Below are positions 24,039-31,921 of a stretch of DNA of 41,655 nt, in pieces. Position 1 is the first letter of the stretch. Each line of letters starts with the position of its first letter. Source of the stretch: Actinospica acidithermotolerans (GTDB lineage: Bacteria > Actinomycetota > Actinomycetes > Streptomycetales > Catenulisporaceae); NCBI RefSeq assembly GCF_018139625.1, contig NZ_JAGSOH010000068.1, positions 1-41,655 of the forward strand. The letters are read 5' to 3'. Below the pieces are notes generated by a model. That model had not been told where the DNA came from. It made no database searches and was given only the letters and a program-made list of their open reading frames with translations. The position numbers and the translations under genes are program-made.

Positions 24039-25739
24039 ATGACGCCTCCACACGAGGATCCCGCCTCCACCACCCCGGTCAGCAGACGCGCCGTGCTCGC
24101 CACGCTCGGCCTGGGTATCGCCTCCGCCGCTGCGGCCGCCGCCCCGGCCTTTGTCCGCGTCGGCGCGACCGCGGCCGCTGCCACCACGTACGCCCACCCC
24201 GGTCTGCTGCACACGCAGGCCGACTTCGACCGGATGGCCACCCAGGTCAGCGCCGGGGCCCAACCGTGGAAAGCCGGATGGGACCGACTGGCGCGCAACT
24301 CCCACGCCTCCAGTAGCTGGACGGCGAGCCCGCAGACCTCCATCGTCCGCGGCTCGGGCTGCAGCGAAAACTACGGCACCGCCTACAACGACATCGCCGC
24401 GGCCTATCAGAACGCCCTGTACTGGAAGGTCACCGGCGACACCGCGCACGCGGACACCGCGGCAGCCATCCTCAACGGCTGGGCGTCCACGCTGGAGTCC
24501 ATCAGCCTGTGCAGCTCCGACGGGTACCTGGCGGCCGGCCTGTACGGCTACCAGTTCGCCAACGCGGCCGAGATCATGCGCGACTACTCCGGGTTCGACC
24601 TGGCCGCGTTCCAGGACATGATGCTCAACGTCTTCTATCCGGTGAACTACGAATTCCTCGTCAACCACAACGACGCATGCGTTCACCACTACTGGGCGAA
24701 CTGGGACCTGTGCAACATGTGCTCGATCCTGGCGATCGGGATACTCTGCGATGACAGCGCGAAGGTCAACCAGGCGATCGACTACTTCTACAGCGGCGCC
24801 GGCAACGGATCGATCAACAACCTGACGCCTTTCACCTACTCGGGCGGGCTGGCGCAGTGCCAGGAGAGCGGGCGCGACCAGGCGCACACCATGCTGGACG
24901 TCGCCCTGGTCGGCGCGTTCTGCCAGATGGCGTGGAACCAGGGCGTCGATCTGTTCGGCTATGAGAGCAACCGGGTTCTGCAGATGTGCGAGTACGTGGC
25001 CAAGTACAACCTCGGCAACGACGTGTCCTACACCACCTACAGCTGGTACGACGGCACCGACTGCGCCACGTTGAACTCGCAGACGACGATCTCCTCCAGC
25101 GGCCGCGGGAACATCCGCCCGTGCTGGGCCCTGATCTACAACCACTACGTCGCGCTCAAGGGCCTGTCCGCGCCCTACACCGCGGCCTACGCCACCCTCG
25201 TCGGCCCCGAGGGTGGCGGTGGCGACTACGGCAGCACGAGCGGCGGCTTCGACCAGCTCGGCTTCGGCACGCTGGCCTACACCCTGGACTCCGGGCCGCT
25301 ACCGCACGGGATATACACGCTGACGAACCAGATGAGCGGCCTGAATCTGGACAACGACAGCGCGACCGCCGACGGCAGCGACGTCGTGCAGTGGACCGCC
25401 AACGGCGACAGCTCGCAACAGTGGGCTGCGATACCGCTGAGCGGCGGGAACTACACGTTGACCAACCAGATGAGCGGCAAGAACCTGGACAGCGACAGCT
25501 CGACCACCAACGGCCACGCCGTCGTGCAGTGGACCGCCAACGGGGACACCGCACAGCAGTGGAAAGCGGCGGCCGCGGGCGACGGTTACTTCACGCTGAC
25601 GAACCACCTGAGCGGGAAGAACCTGGACAACGACAGCGTGACCACCAGCGGCAGCACCGTCGTGCAGTGGACCATCGACGGAGCCAGTTCTCAGAACTGG
25701 CTGCCAACCTGGGTCGGACCGTTCGAGTCCGGATATTGA
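24039..25739 (+). CDS. Exported alginate-lyase-family protein with ricin-type lectin domain
   Basis: A 566-aa secreted protein. A Tat signal (SRRAVLATLGLGIASAAAA, Arg16-Arg17) is followed by an alpha-helical alginate-lyase-like domain (~52-415) with HPGLLHTQADFDRMA, NHNDACVHHYWANWDLCNM and GRDQAHT. These are polysaccharide lyases cleaving uronate-containing chains by beta-elimination; the true substrate need not be alginate. Residues 426-560 are three ~46-residue repeats ending in QQW, QQW and QNW, a ricin B/CBM13-type beta-trefoil that binds galactose or xylan-like sugars. The ATG at 24039 has ATGGAGA upstream; an earlier in-frame ATG at 23976 would spoil the signal peptide. It probably acts outside the cell, supplying the importers. 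Confidence 0.85.
   Translation: MTPPHEDPASTTPVSRRAVLATLGLGIASAAAAAAPAFVRVGATAAAATTYAHPGLLHTQADFDRMATQVSAGAQPWKAGWDRLARNSHASSSWTASPQTSIVRGSGCSENYGTAYNDIAAAYQNALYWKVTGDTAHADTAAAILNGWASTLESISLCSSDGYLAAGLYGYQFANAAEIMRDYSGFDLAAFQDMMLNVFYPVNYEFLVNHNDACVHHYWANWDLCNMCSILAIGILCDDSAKVNQAIDYFYSGAGNGSINNLTPFTYSGGLAQCQESGRDQAHTMLDVALVGAFCQMAWNQGVDLFGYESNRVLQMCEYVAKYNLGNDVSYTTYSWYDGTDCATLNSQTTISSSGRGNIRPCWALIYNHYVALKGLSAPYTAAYATLVGPEGGGGDYGSTSGGFDQLGFGTLAYTLDSGPLPHGIYTLTNQMSGLNLDNDSATADGSDVVQWTANGDSSQQWAAIPLSGGNYTLTNQMSGKNLDSDSSTTNGHAVVQWTANGDTAQQWKAAAAGDGYFTLTNHLSGKNLDNDSVTTSGSTVVQWTIDGASSQNWLPTWVGPFESGY
25314..25715 (+). repeat. Three tandem 138-bp coding repeats (lectin domain)
   Basis: Repeat units begin at 25314, 25452 and 25590 with a constant 138-bp step (the last incomplete). 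Each encodes YTLTNQMSGxNLDxDS or a close variant and then VVQWT. They are the three lobes of the beta-trefoil, and their high similarity suggests recent duplication or gene conversion. Confidence 0.8.
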
Positions 25740-25782
25740 GCGCAGATCCGATCAGCGACGCGGCACCTCCGGCCGGTCGGCA

Positions 25783-26829
25783 TTACGCCGCCCGGCCGGG
25801 CGCCGCCGTCGACCCGCGCACCACCAGCCGCGCCGGCACGTCGAGGACCGCGGCCGCCCGGTGCGCCGACATCAGGTCCATCGCGGCCCGGGCCATCTCG
25901 TCGAGCGGCTGTACCAGCCTCGTGAGCGGCGGATCGGTCGCGTTCGCACGCTCGTACTGCAGCCCATCGCAGCAGATCACCGATATGTCACCGGGGATGC
26001 GTAAGCCCTTGGACGCGAATGCCGCACAGGCGCCGAGCGCGGCGCAATGGTCCGCGAACGCGATCGCGGTGGGCGGGGTGCGCAGCGAAAGCAAGCCGAG
26101 CGCGGCCCGGCTGTAGTCCTCGGCGGTTCGGCCGATACGCAGCACGTACTCGTCGTCAGTCCGGACCTCAGCGGCCTGCAGCGCATCGATGCAGCCGTCG
26201 ACCAGCCGCTGCTGCCCCGGTACGTTCGCGGGTCCGGCGACCACGGCGATCCGCGTGTGGCCGAGGTCGAGGAGGTGGCGCACCGCGGTATGGCCACGGG
26301 TCCGCTCGTCCACGAGCACCGCGCACTCCCGAGCCTGCGGCCGCCCGGCCCCAACGGCACACGCCGCGATGGCGTGGGCGTCGAAGTAAGCCAGCTGCGC
26401 GTCTGAGAACTCCAGCAGAAGACTGATGACCGCACCGGCGCTTCGGGCGCTCATGGCCTCGAGCCATCGGCGCGGAGGCCGACGGCCCGACGGCCCGCCG
26501 TCTGGTTCGACGTCGGTCACGACGACGCCGAACCCGCGGGCGCACGCCTCCAGGCACACGGCTCGCAGAAGCCTCGACGTCGTCGGGCCGTCGAGCCGGT
26601 TCGCGACGACCTCGACCAGGCCTCCCGTCTCTCGGCGCCGAACCGCCTGGCCGTCCGCGATGGGATATCCCGCTCGGCCCAGCAGCGCGGCCACGCGCAC
26701 CCGCGTGTCCGGGGCGACATCGGGTCGCCCGTTGAGCACCTTCGACACGGTCGAGATGGAGACCCCGGCGATGCGGGCTACCGCTCCGAGCGTCGGAGGC
26801 CGACTTGTGCTCTGTGCCACTTCGATCAC
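25783..26829 (-). CDS. LacI-family transcriptional regulator (fourth)
   Basis: About 348 aa. The helix-turn-helix is TLGAVARIAGVSISTVSKVL with NGRPDVAPDTRVRV behind it, and a sensor domain follows with VISLLLEFSDAQL and DISVICCDGLQ. It is more distant from the three regulators at 15-21 kb than they are from each other. The start is uncertain: GTG at 26829 or 26820 gives a natural N-terminus, while GTG at 26874 adds a short arginine-glycine segment. It is convergent with the lyase-lectin gene and lies downstream of the large lyase gene on the same strand, separated from it by a strong hairpin. Confidence 0.87.
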   Translation of the reverse strand: MIEVAQSTSRPPTLGAVARIAGVSISTVSKVLNGRPDVAPDTRVRVAALLGRAGYPIADGQAVRRRETGGLVEVVANRLDGPTTSRLLRAVCLEACARGFGVVVTDVEPDGGPSGRRPPRRWLEAMSARSAGAVISLLLEFSDAQLAYFDAHAIAACAVGAGRPQARECAVLVDERTRGHTAVRHLLDLGHTRIAVVAGPANVPGQQRLVDGCIDALQAAEVRTDDEYVLRIGRTAEDYSRAALGLLSLRTPPTAIAFADHCAALGACAAFASKGLRIPGDISVICCDGLQYERANATDPPLTRLVQPLDEMARAAMDLMSAHRAAAVLDVPARLVVRGSTAAPGRAA

Positions 26830-26882
26830 CTTGCAGAGGGCGTTGAATACGCGGCCGGTGCCTCCTCGCCGCACCTTCGCCG

Positions 26883-26919
26883 CGGTGATCGGCCGGGCAA
26901 CGCGCCGGGCCGATCACCG
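26883..26919 (-). terminator. Hairpin terminator after the large lyase gene
   Basis: A 12-bp stem (arms 26883-26894 and 26908-26919, core GGTGATCGGCC / GGCCGATCACC) lies 15 bp downstream of the stop at 26934, read on the minus strand. It separates that gene from the LacI gene. Confidence 0.7.
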
Positions 26920-26933
26920 GTGTGTCGCTCCGA

Positions 26934-29900
26934 CTAGCCGAGCGAGTACAGCTGCACCTCAGCGAGGTTGGTGTGGCCGCCGTGTCCGTCGTAGACCCGG
27001 ATCATCGGCTGTGTCGTCGACGAGCCGAGGGCGAACGCGTACCACTGCGTGCCGACGGTGATGCCGCTGATCGTGACCAGCGTCGTCCAGGTGCTGCCGC
27101 CGTCGCTGGACCCCTGGATCAGGTCGCCGTTGCCGCGCAGGGGCAGGTTGGCCCGGGGGCGGATGCGCACGACGTCGAACGTCAGATCCGTTCCGCTCGG
27201 GGGCGTGACGGTGACCCATCCGTTGGCGGTCGTCGTGTCGGTGAAGGTGGTGGTGTCGCCGTCGAACATGCGCCACCCGTTGGCCGCGGCCGTGCCCGTT
27301 CCGGGGTATTGCGGCGTGGACGCGGTCACCCAGCTCTCCTCGATGGTCAGCTGCGTCGCGTTCGTGTTCCACAGCTGCAGCGAGGAGCCGTCCGTCGTGG
27401 CGATGATCGTGCCTCCGGTGGCGCCGGCGGCGGTCGTGTAGTCGATCTCGAACTGCAGGGCGCGCCCGTAGGCGACGTCGGCGGGCAGCACCACCGAGGC
27501 TGTCCAGTGCTCGCTGTCGGTGCTGGTCACCTGCGCGGTGACCCCCTCGATCGTGGCGGTGACGGACTGCAGGGCTTCGGTGGCGCTCATGGTGAGGGTG
27601 ACGGTGTCGCCGTTCTCGGCCATGGCGGAGTTGCTGTCGTTCGAGGAGACGGACACCGAGTTCATGGCCGTGGACATCTCGACGCGCTGGCCGTAGATGT
27701 GGAACTCGCCAAAGCTCGTGATGCCGGGGTAGTTCGGGTCGGTCGCAGTACCGGGGTTGTCGACCTGGATCTTCAGGAACCGGTACGCCTTGCCCTGTAC
27801 CGAGGACAGCACCGGGATCTTCTCCATGGCGAAGCCCTCGTCCGTGGTGTCCGTGGTCTCCCGGGACGTCAGCAGCGTCCAGTTCCTGCCGTCCTCGGCT
27901 CCGTAGACATTCGCTCCCTGGGAACGGTTGGCGAAGTCGTAGTACGCCTGGAGCCCGAACGCGTCGGCCTGCACCCGGAAACCGATGCCGAAGTCGAAGA
28001 CGTCGGGAGTGGTGACCGAGCCGCCGGCGTTGGTGTTGTTGTCGCCGTCGGTCAGGGCGGCCATGTCGACCTGCGACCACTGCGCGGAGGTCGCCAGGCC
28101 CCAGTAGTCGAAGGATCCGTCGGCCAGCCGCGGGTTGAGCAATTGCAGCCCGGCGACGGCCTCCTGCAGCGCGACGAGGTCGGCGGCGAAGGTGGCGGAG
28201 TCGGCGGAGGCGATGTCGGCCGTGGCCGCCGCCTGCTTGGTCTTGACCGCGGTCGCCGTGGCGCTGACGTACACGGTGCTCGGGTCGTAGCCCGCCAGCG
28301 CCGCGTTCACGGCGTCCGTGCGGTTGGCGGCGGCCACGAGCGCGACGCGCAGCACCGTGTCGGTCGTGCCGTCCGAGGCCACGACGTAAGTGTGGCTGGT
28401 TCCTACCTGGCTTGCGGTCGGAGTCCAGGTGAGCGCGCCGGTACTCGCGTCGAGGGTGACCCCCTGCGGCAGGCCGAGGCCCGCGCTGTAGGTCACCGTG
28501 CCGCTTCCGGAGTACGTCGCCGCGAGATCGGCCGAGAGGGATTCTCCGACGATCGCGATCAGGGTGGTGTCGCTTCCCGCGGGGAACTGCGGGGGCGTGA
28601 GCTCGTTGACGGCGTCGAGGTTGACGGCCTCGATGTCCACGTAGACGCCGCCCGAGCCGACGACCGTGTAGTACGCGATGTCGATGTTGCCCAAGCCGCC
28701 GCGGATCTTGGTGTTGTCCACGTCGTAGGTGATGTACCGCCAGGCGCCTTGGGTGTCGGGCAGGGTGAGCGAGTAGTAGGGCTGGCTGGACATCGTCTTG
28801 CGGATCTGCAGCGTGGCCGTGCCGTTGGTGCGCAGCAGCACGCCGACCGGGCTGTAGCCGGACTGGCTCGGGTAGAGCAGCGTGCGGATCGCGAGCGTGA
28901 CGCCCTTGGGGCACGCCGTCATCCGTACGTAGCTGGTGCCGCTGTCCTGCCCGATCGAGATCCCGCCGGTGATCGCGGCGGACCGCGTGGCGGCCTGGAT
29001 CAGCGCGCTGCTCTGCGTCGGCGGGGTCGTTCCAGCCAGGGCGGCCGGGAACGACAGCCATGCGTCCGGGGTCCAGTCGGGGTTGCTGTTCCAGAAGTTG
29101 TACGCGGTGGTGCCCCAGTAGAACTGCGGGCCGTCGTCCTGCGTCGTCGCCACCTGGGTGATGCTCGGCGCGAGCCCTTCGACGCCGAGACCGAACCGGT
29201 ACTTGTACACGTCGTACAGCTCATTGGTCGGGTCGAAGATCCGGCCCCGGAAGGCCTGGACTGGCACCCCTCCGTGTCCGGTGACGTCGATCCAGGGGAT
29301 TTCCTTGCCCAGCATGTAGGAGAAGAACTGCTCCGAGCCGTGCAGCAGCCGGTCGTCGCCGAACCGGTACGGCGAGACGGCGTTGCTCGCGGTGGACACG
29401 GTTCCCTTGACCGGGTCCAGGAGCGTGCCCTGCACGTCGATCAGGCGCGCCAGCTGGCTGAGCTGGCTGACGTCGTCCCAGGCATGTGCCTGGTCGCGCC
29501 ACATCTCGTTCACCTGGACGAACGACTTCTTGAAGGTGTTGAGCGGGTCGTTCTTGGCGATCAACGGCATGATCTTGATGAGCGCGCCGTTGGTGGCGTC
29601 GTCCGTGTTGGTGGAGTTGACCGAGAACCACTCGACCGCCTCCTGGTAGCGCGTCGCGTTGTCGGTGAAGATGTAGCCGGCGAGCGCGCCGACGAGCGCG
29701 TAGTTGTGCTGGTTCATGAAGAACGTGTTGCTGTACAGGAACGTGTTCGTCAGCGGCACGACCAGGTTGTCCGAGAGTTTGGTCGTGTCGGCGTCCTCCC
29801 ACGTGAGGTCGTAGCTGTCCGTGCCCGCGTTCACGCTCGAATAGCGCATGATCTCGGCGGCCGCCAGCATCCGCATCAGCGGCACGCCGGTGTGGATGTG

Positions 29901-30452
29901 CGCGTCCGCGTAGACCACGTAGCCGTTCGGATCCATGTTGCTCCAGATCCGGATCAGCTTCATGGCGTTCTCGCGGTAGACGGGGTTGCCGGTCACGAAG
30001 TACATGATCGCCTGGGTGTACGCCCGGAACGCGTCGTCGATGAACTCCGACTGCACGCCCGACGAGTTGAACGCGGAGTACTTGGGCGTGTCCAGGGTCG
30101 AGCCCTGGTTCTGCGAGCTGAAGGTCTGGGAGGCGTACTTGGTGCTGGTCATGGCCGCGTAGTAGGACGCCCACGGCTCGACCCCCGCGAGCACCTGCGT
30201 GCGCGCGTTCTCCAGCGAGTCCGCGCTGACGGACAGGCCGGGGTGAACGAACCCGGCGCTCGAGGTCGACCTGGTCAGGGTGGGCGCCGCATAGCCGCTG
30301 GCCGAGGCGGTGGCGGCGCGAGCCGGTGCGGCCCGCCAGGTCAGACCCGCGACGGTGGCCGCCGCGGTGCCGAGCAGTATGTGCCGGCGGCTGAACGACC
30401 GCGGGATGTTGTTCTCCTGCGACTTTGCGGCAGGCGAAGATGCAGACGTCAC
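26934..30452 (-). CDS. Large exported multidomain alginate-lyase-family protein
   Basis: A 1172-aa secreted protein with Tat signal (FSRRHILLGTAAATVAGLTW, Arg22-Arg23). Residues ~68-480 form a helical alginate-lyase-like domain with HPGLSVSADSLENAR, FFMNQHNYALVG and MWRDQAHAWDD (RDQAH shared with the 24039 protein). A beta-sandwich, CBM-like stretch follows, then a putative Ig domain (LPQGVTLDASTGALTWTPTA), a helical FIVAR-like spacer, an F5/8C-like domain (FRFLKI-type core with VYGAEDGRNW), an Ig-like strand region and a second F5/8C-like C-terminus. The GTG at 30452 follows GAGAGGAT. It likely binds and cuts a uronate-containing polysaccharide outside the cell. Domain limits are approximate. 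Confidence 0.83.
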   Translation of the reverse strand: MTSASSPAAKSQENNIPRSFSRRHILLGTAAATVAGLTWRAAPARAATASASGYAAPTLTRSTSSAGFVHPGLSVSADSLENARTQVLAGVEPWASYYAAMTSTKYASQTFSSQNQGSTLDTPKYSAFNSSGVQSEFIDDAFRAYTQAIMYFVTGNPVYRENAMKLIRIWSNMDPNGYVVYADAHIHTGVPLMRMLAAAEIMRYSSVNAGTDSYDLTWEDADTTKLSDNLVVPLTNTFLYSNTFFMNQHNYALVGALAGYIFTDNATRYQEAVEWFSVNSTNTDDATNGALIKIMPLIAKNDPLNTFKKSFVQVNEMWRDQAHAWDDVSQLSQLARLIDVQGTLLDPVKGTVSTASNAVSPYRFGDDRLLHGSEQFFSYMLGKEIPWIDVTGHGGVPVQAFRGRIFDPTNELYDVYKYRFGLGVEGLAPSITQVATTQDDGPQFYWGTTAYNFWNSNPDWTPDAWLSFPAALAGTTPPTQSSALIQAATRSAAITGGISIGQDSGTSYVRMTACPKGVTLAIRTLLYPSQSGYSPVGVLLRTNGTATLQIRKTMSSQPYYSLTLPDTQGAWRYITYDVDNTKIRGGLGNIDIAYYTVVGSGGVYVDIEAVNLDAVNELTPPQFPAGSDTTLIAIVGESLSADLAATYSGSGTVTYSAGLGLPQGVTLDASTGALTWTPTASQVGTSHTYVVASDGTTDTVLRVALVAAANRTDAVNAALAGYDPSTVYVSATATAVKTKQAAATADIASADSATFAADLVALQEAVAGLQLLNPRLADGSFDYWGLATSAQWSQVDMAALTDGDNNTNAGGSVTTPDVFDFGIGFRVQADAFGLQAYYDFANRSQGANVYGAEDGRNWTLLTSRETTDTTDEGFAMEKIPVLSSVQGKAYRFLKIQVDNPGTATDPNYPGITSFGEFHIYGQRVEMSTAMNSVSVSSNDSNSAMAENGDTVTLTMSATEALQSVTATIEGVTAQVTSTDSEHWTASVVLPADVAYGRALQFEIDYTTAAGATGGTIIATTDGSSLQLWNTNATQLTIEESWVTASTPQYPGTGTAAANGWRMFDGDTTTFTDTTTANGWVTVTPPSGTDLTFDVVRIRPRANLPLRGNGDLIQGSSDGGSTWTTLVTISGITVGTQWYAFALGSSTTQPMIRVYDGHGGHTNLAEVQLYSLG

Positions 30453-30463
30453 TGTCTATCCTC

Positions 30464-30477
30464 TCGAAAACAATACA
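30464..30477 (+). promoter_or_regulatory. Degenerate operator at the start of the large lyase gene
   Basis: TCGAAAACAATACA resembles the shared operator (TCGAAAACGGTTACA) with one base missing and changes at the centre. It lies 12-25 bp upstream of the minus-strand GTG and abuts its ribosome-binding site. Confidence 0.45.
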
Positions 30478-30735
30478 TTTACTTAGCCGTCCCCGGGCCG
30501 ATCCGGGGGCGGGAGTTGCTCGACGGCGCCCAACGCGAGTTCGCCGGCCGGAGCGGCGGCGCACCCGCGCGGACAGGCGGCAGGCTCACCGGCAGCAGCA
30601 GGGCCGGTGATGGCGAGAGCGGCCGCGTCCCGAAAGCGGGACCGCCTCTCTCCGGGAGTAGAGCCCGAGGACGAACGGGACGCGGTTCCGGCCGCCGAAC
30701 GTGAGCGGCGGCAGCACGACCTCCATCGCATGAGC

Positions 30736-30753
30736 TTTTCGAAAACGGTTACA
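30736..30753 (+). promoter_or_regulatory. Operator TTTTCGAAAACGGTTACA between the large lyase and TetR genes
   Basis: Identical over 18 bases to the sites at 21039 and 23736. It lies 284 bp upstream of the minus-strand lyase gene and 531 bp upstream of the TetR gene. The linked CGGTTGCGCAAG at 30779 repeats the arrangement at 23736/23776. Confidence 0.7.
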
Positions 30754-31283
30754 AGGCAAGCTAGGACCAGAGCGTTCGGTTGCGCAAGAGGTAACACGGA
30801 CTCAATACGGCGAACCGGCCGCGCATCCACTGATCATCGGCCATGCGCGCCCCGAAGCGACGCGGACGTGGGCATCCACCTCAACTTCCATCCGGCCCGG
30901 CCCCGAGCAGTTGGCGGCGCCCACGGGGCATCATGGCACTGGTGGAGAAGAAACCGTATTCACAAATGCCTCCTCAAAGCGTGGCCGCGTGGCCGACTCC
31001 GCCAACGCGCGGCCCTTCTGCTCGGGCGGTCGACGGTGCGGGCTCCTCAGTGTCTAACGGGCCGGCGGCTTGCCTTTCCGGGCCGGGCGCCGGACGCCGA
31101 AACTCGCGAACGGCGCCAGGCGATCGCCGCGGGCAGGTCAAGAAGATCCACCCGCTCGGCTGCCGTGTCAATAAGTTTCCACCTGGCGAGCCGGTCCCCG
31201 ATCGCCGGCAGCCGAGGCGCGCCCGCCTCGAGGCCAAGTAACACTTGACCGTTATTTCTCACTCGTGCAAAAGTGGCGGCGTG

Positions 31284-31871
31284 ATGTTCGAATCGACAAC
31301 GGTGGCCCCGGCCCGTGATCGGCGGGTTCGCCGGTCCCGCGCAGCGCTCATGGGTGCCGCGATCGCGGTGGTCACCGCGCGGGGCACGGCCGACGTACCG
31401 GTCTCTGAGATCGCCGAGGTGGCCGACGTGAGTCGGCGTCTGGTCTACCAGCAGTACGCGGACCGCGAGACGCTGCTGCTGGAGGCGGCGCTCGATCTCG
31501 CGCGGCGCGAGGTTCTGCCGCAGATCGCGGACAGCGGCGCCGTTGCCTCGGGGCGTGTCAGGGCGTTGGCGGTGGCCCGGCACATGGCCGAGCACCGGGT
31601 CTTCTACCGCGCGTTACTCCTGAGCCCGTGCGCGTACGAGCTGAGCAAAGCGCTGCACAGCCTGTTCCTTCCGGTCAACCTGGCCGCAGTCCGCGAGAGG
31701 TACGGCGACGGCCTGGACGAGCGCGCCGCCGACGACATCGCCAGGGTGCTGACCGGCGGATGGGGCAGCCTTCTGCAGGACTGGCTGATCGAGGCGCCGG
31801 ACCCGCTCGATCCGCAGGATTACACCGACCGGGTTCTGCGCACCGCTCAGGTGCTACTCCAACTTCCCTGA
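31284..31871 (+). CDS. TetR-family transcriptional regulator
   Basis: A 195-aa one-component repressor. The N-terminal helix-turn-helix spans VPVSEIAEVADVSRRLVYQQYADRE without the break typical of non-TetR proteins, and helical ligand-binding and dimer domains follow. ATG at 31284 is preferred; GTG 31281 and TTG 31245 are in-frame alternatives. It lies 50 bp before a carboxylesterase gene on the same strand, so it probably controls that gene and itself in response to a small molecule. Ligand unknown. Confidence 0.87.
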   Translation: MFESTTVAPARDRRVRRSRAALMGAAIAVVTARGTADVPVSEIAEVADVSRRLVYQQYADRETLLLEAALDLARREVLPQIADSGAVASGRVRALAVARHMAEHRVFYRALLLSPCAYELSKALHSLFLPVNLAAVRERYGDGLDERAADDIARVLTGGWGSLLQDWLIEAPDPLDPQDYTDRVLRTAQVLLQLP

Positions 31872-31921
31872 CCATCCGTCGCAGCCGACAAGTCCGTTTT
31901 TCATCCGGGAGGTTCCGATCC

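Larger units (their letters stand above)
30453..31283. other. 830-bp intergenic region between divergent genes
   Basis: No convincing gene is visible on either strand. It holds the degenerate operator at 30464, the full operator at 30736-30753, CGGTTGCGCAAG at 30779-30790 and a TTGACC hexamer at 31245 that could be a -35 for the TetR gene. The remainder shows nothing recognisable. Confidence 0.6.

Noticed and set aside
25314-25715. Regular 138-bp repeats considered as a CRISPR-like array
   Set aside because: They are coding, in frame and form a beta-trefoil; there are no short repeats with unique spacers.
26922-30704. A 1260-codon plus-strand open frame opposite the large lyase gene
   Set aside because: Low-complexity Val/Arg/Gly-rich translation without domains. 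The minus strand encodes a signal peptide and clear domains, so this is a GC-skew shadow.
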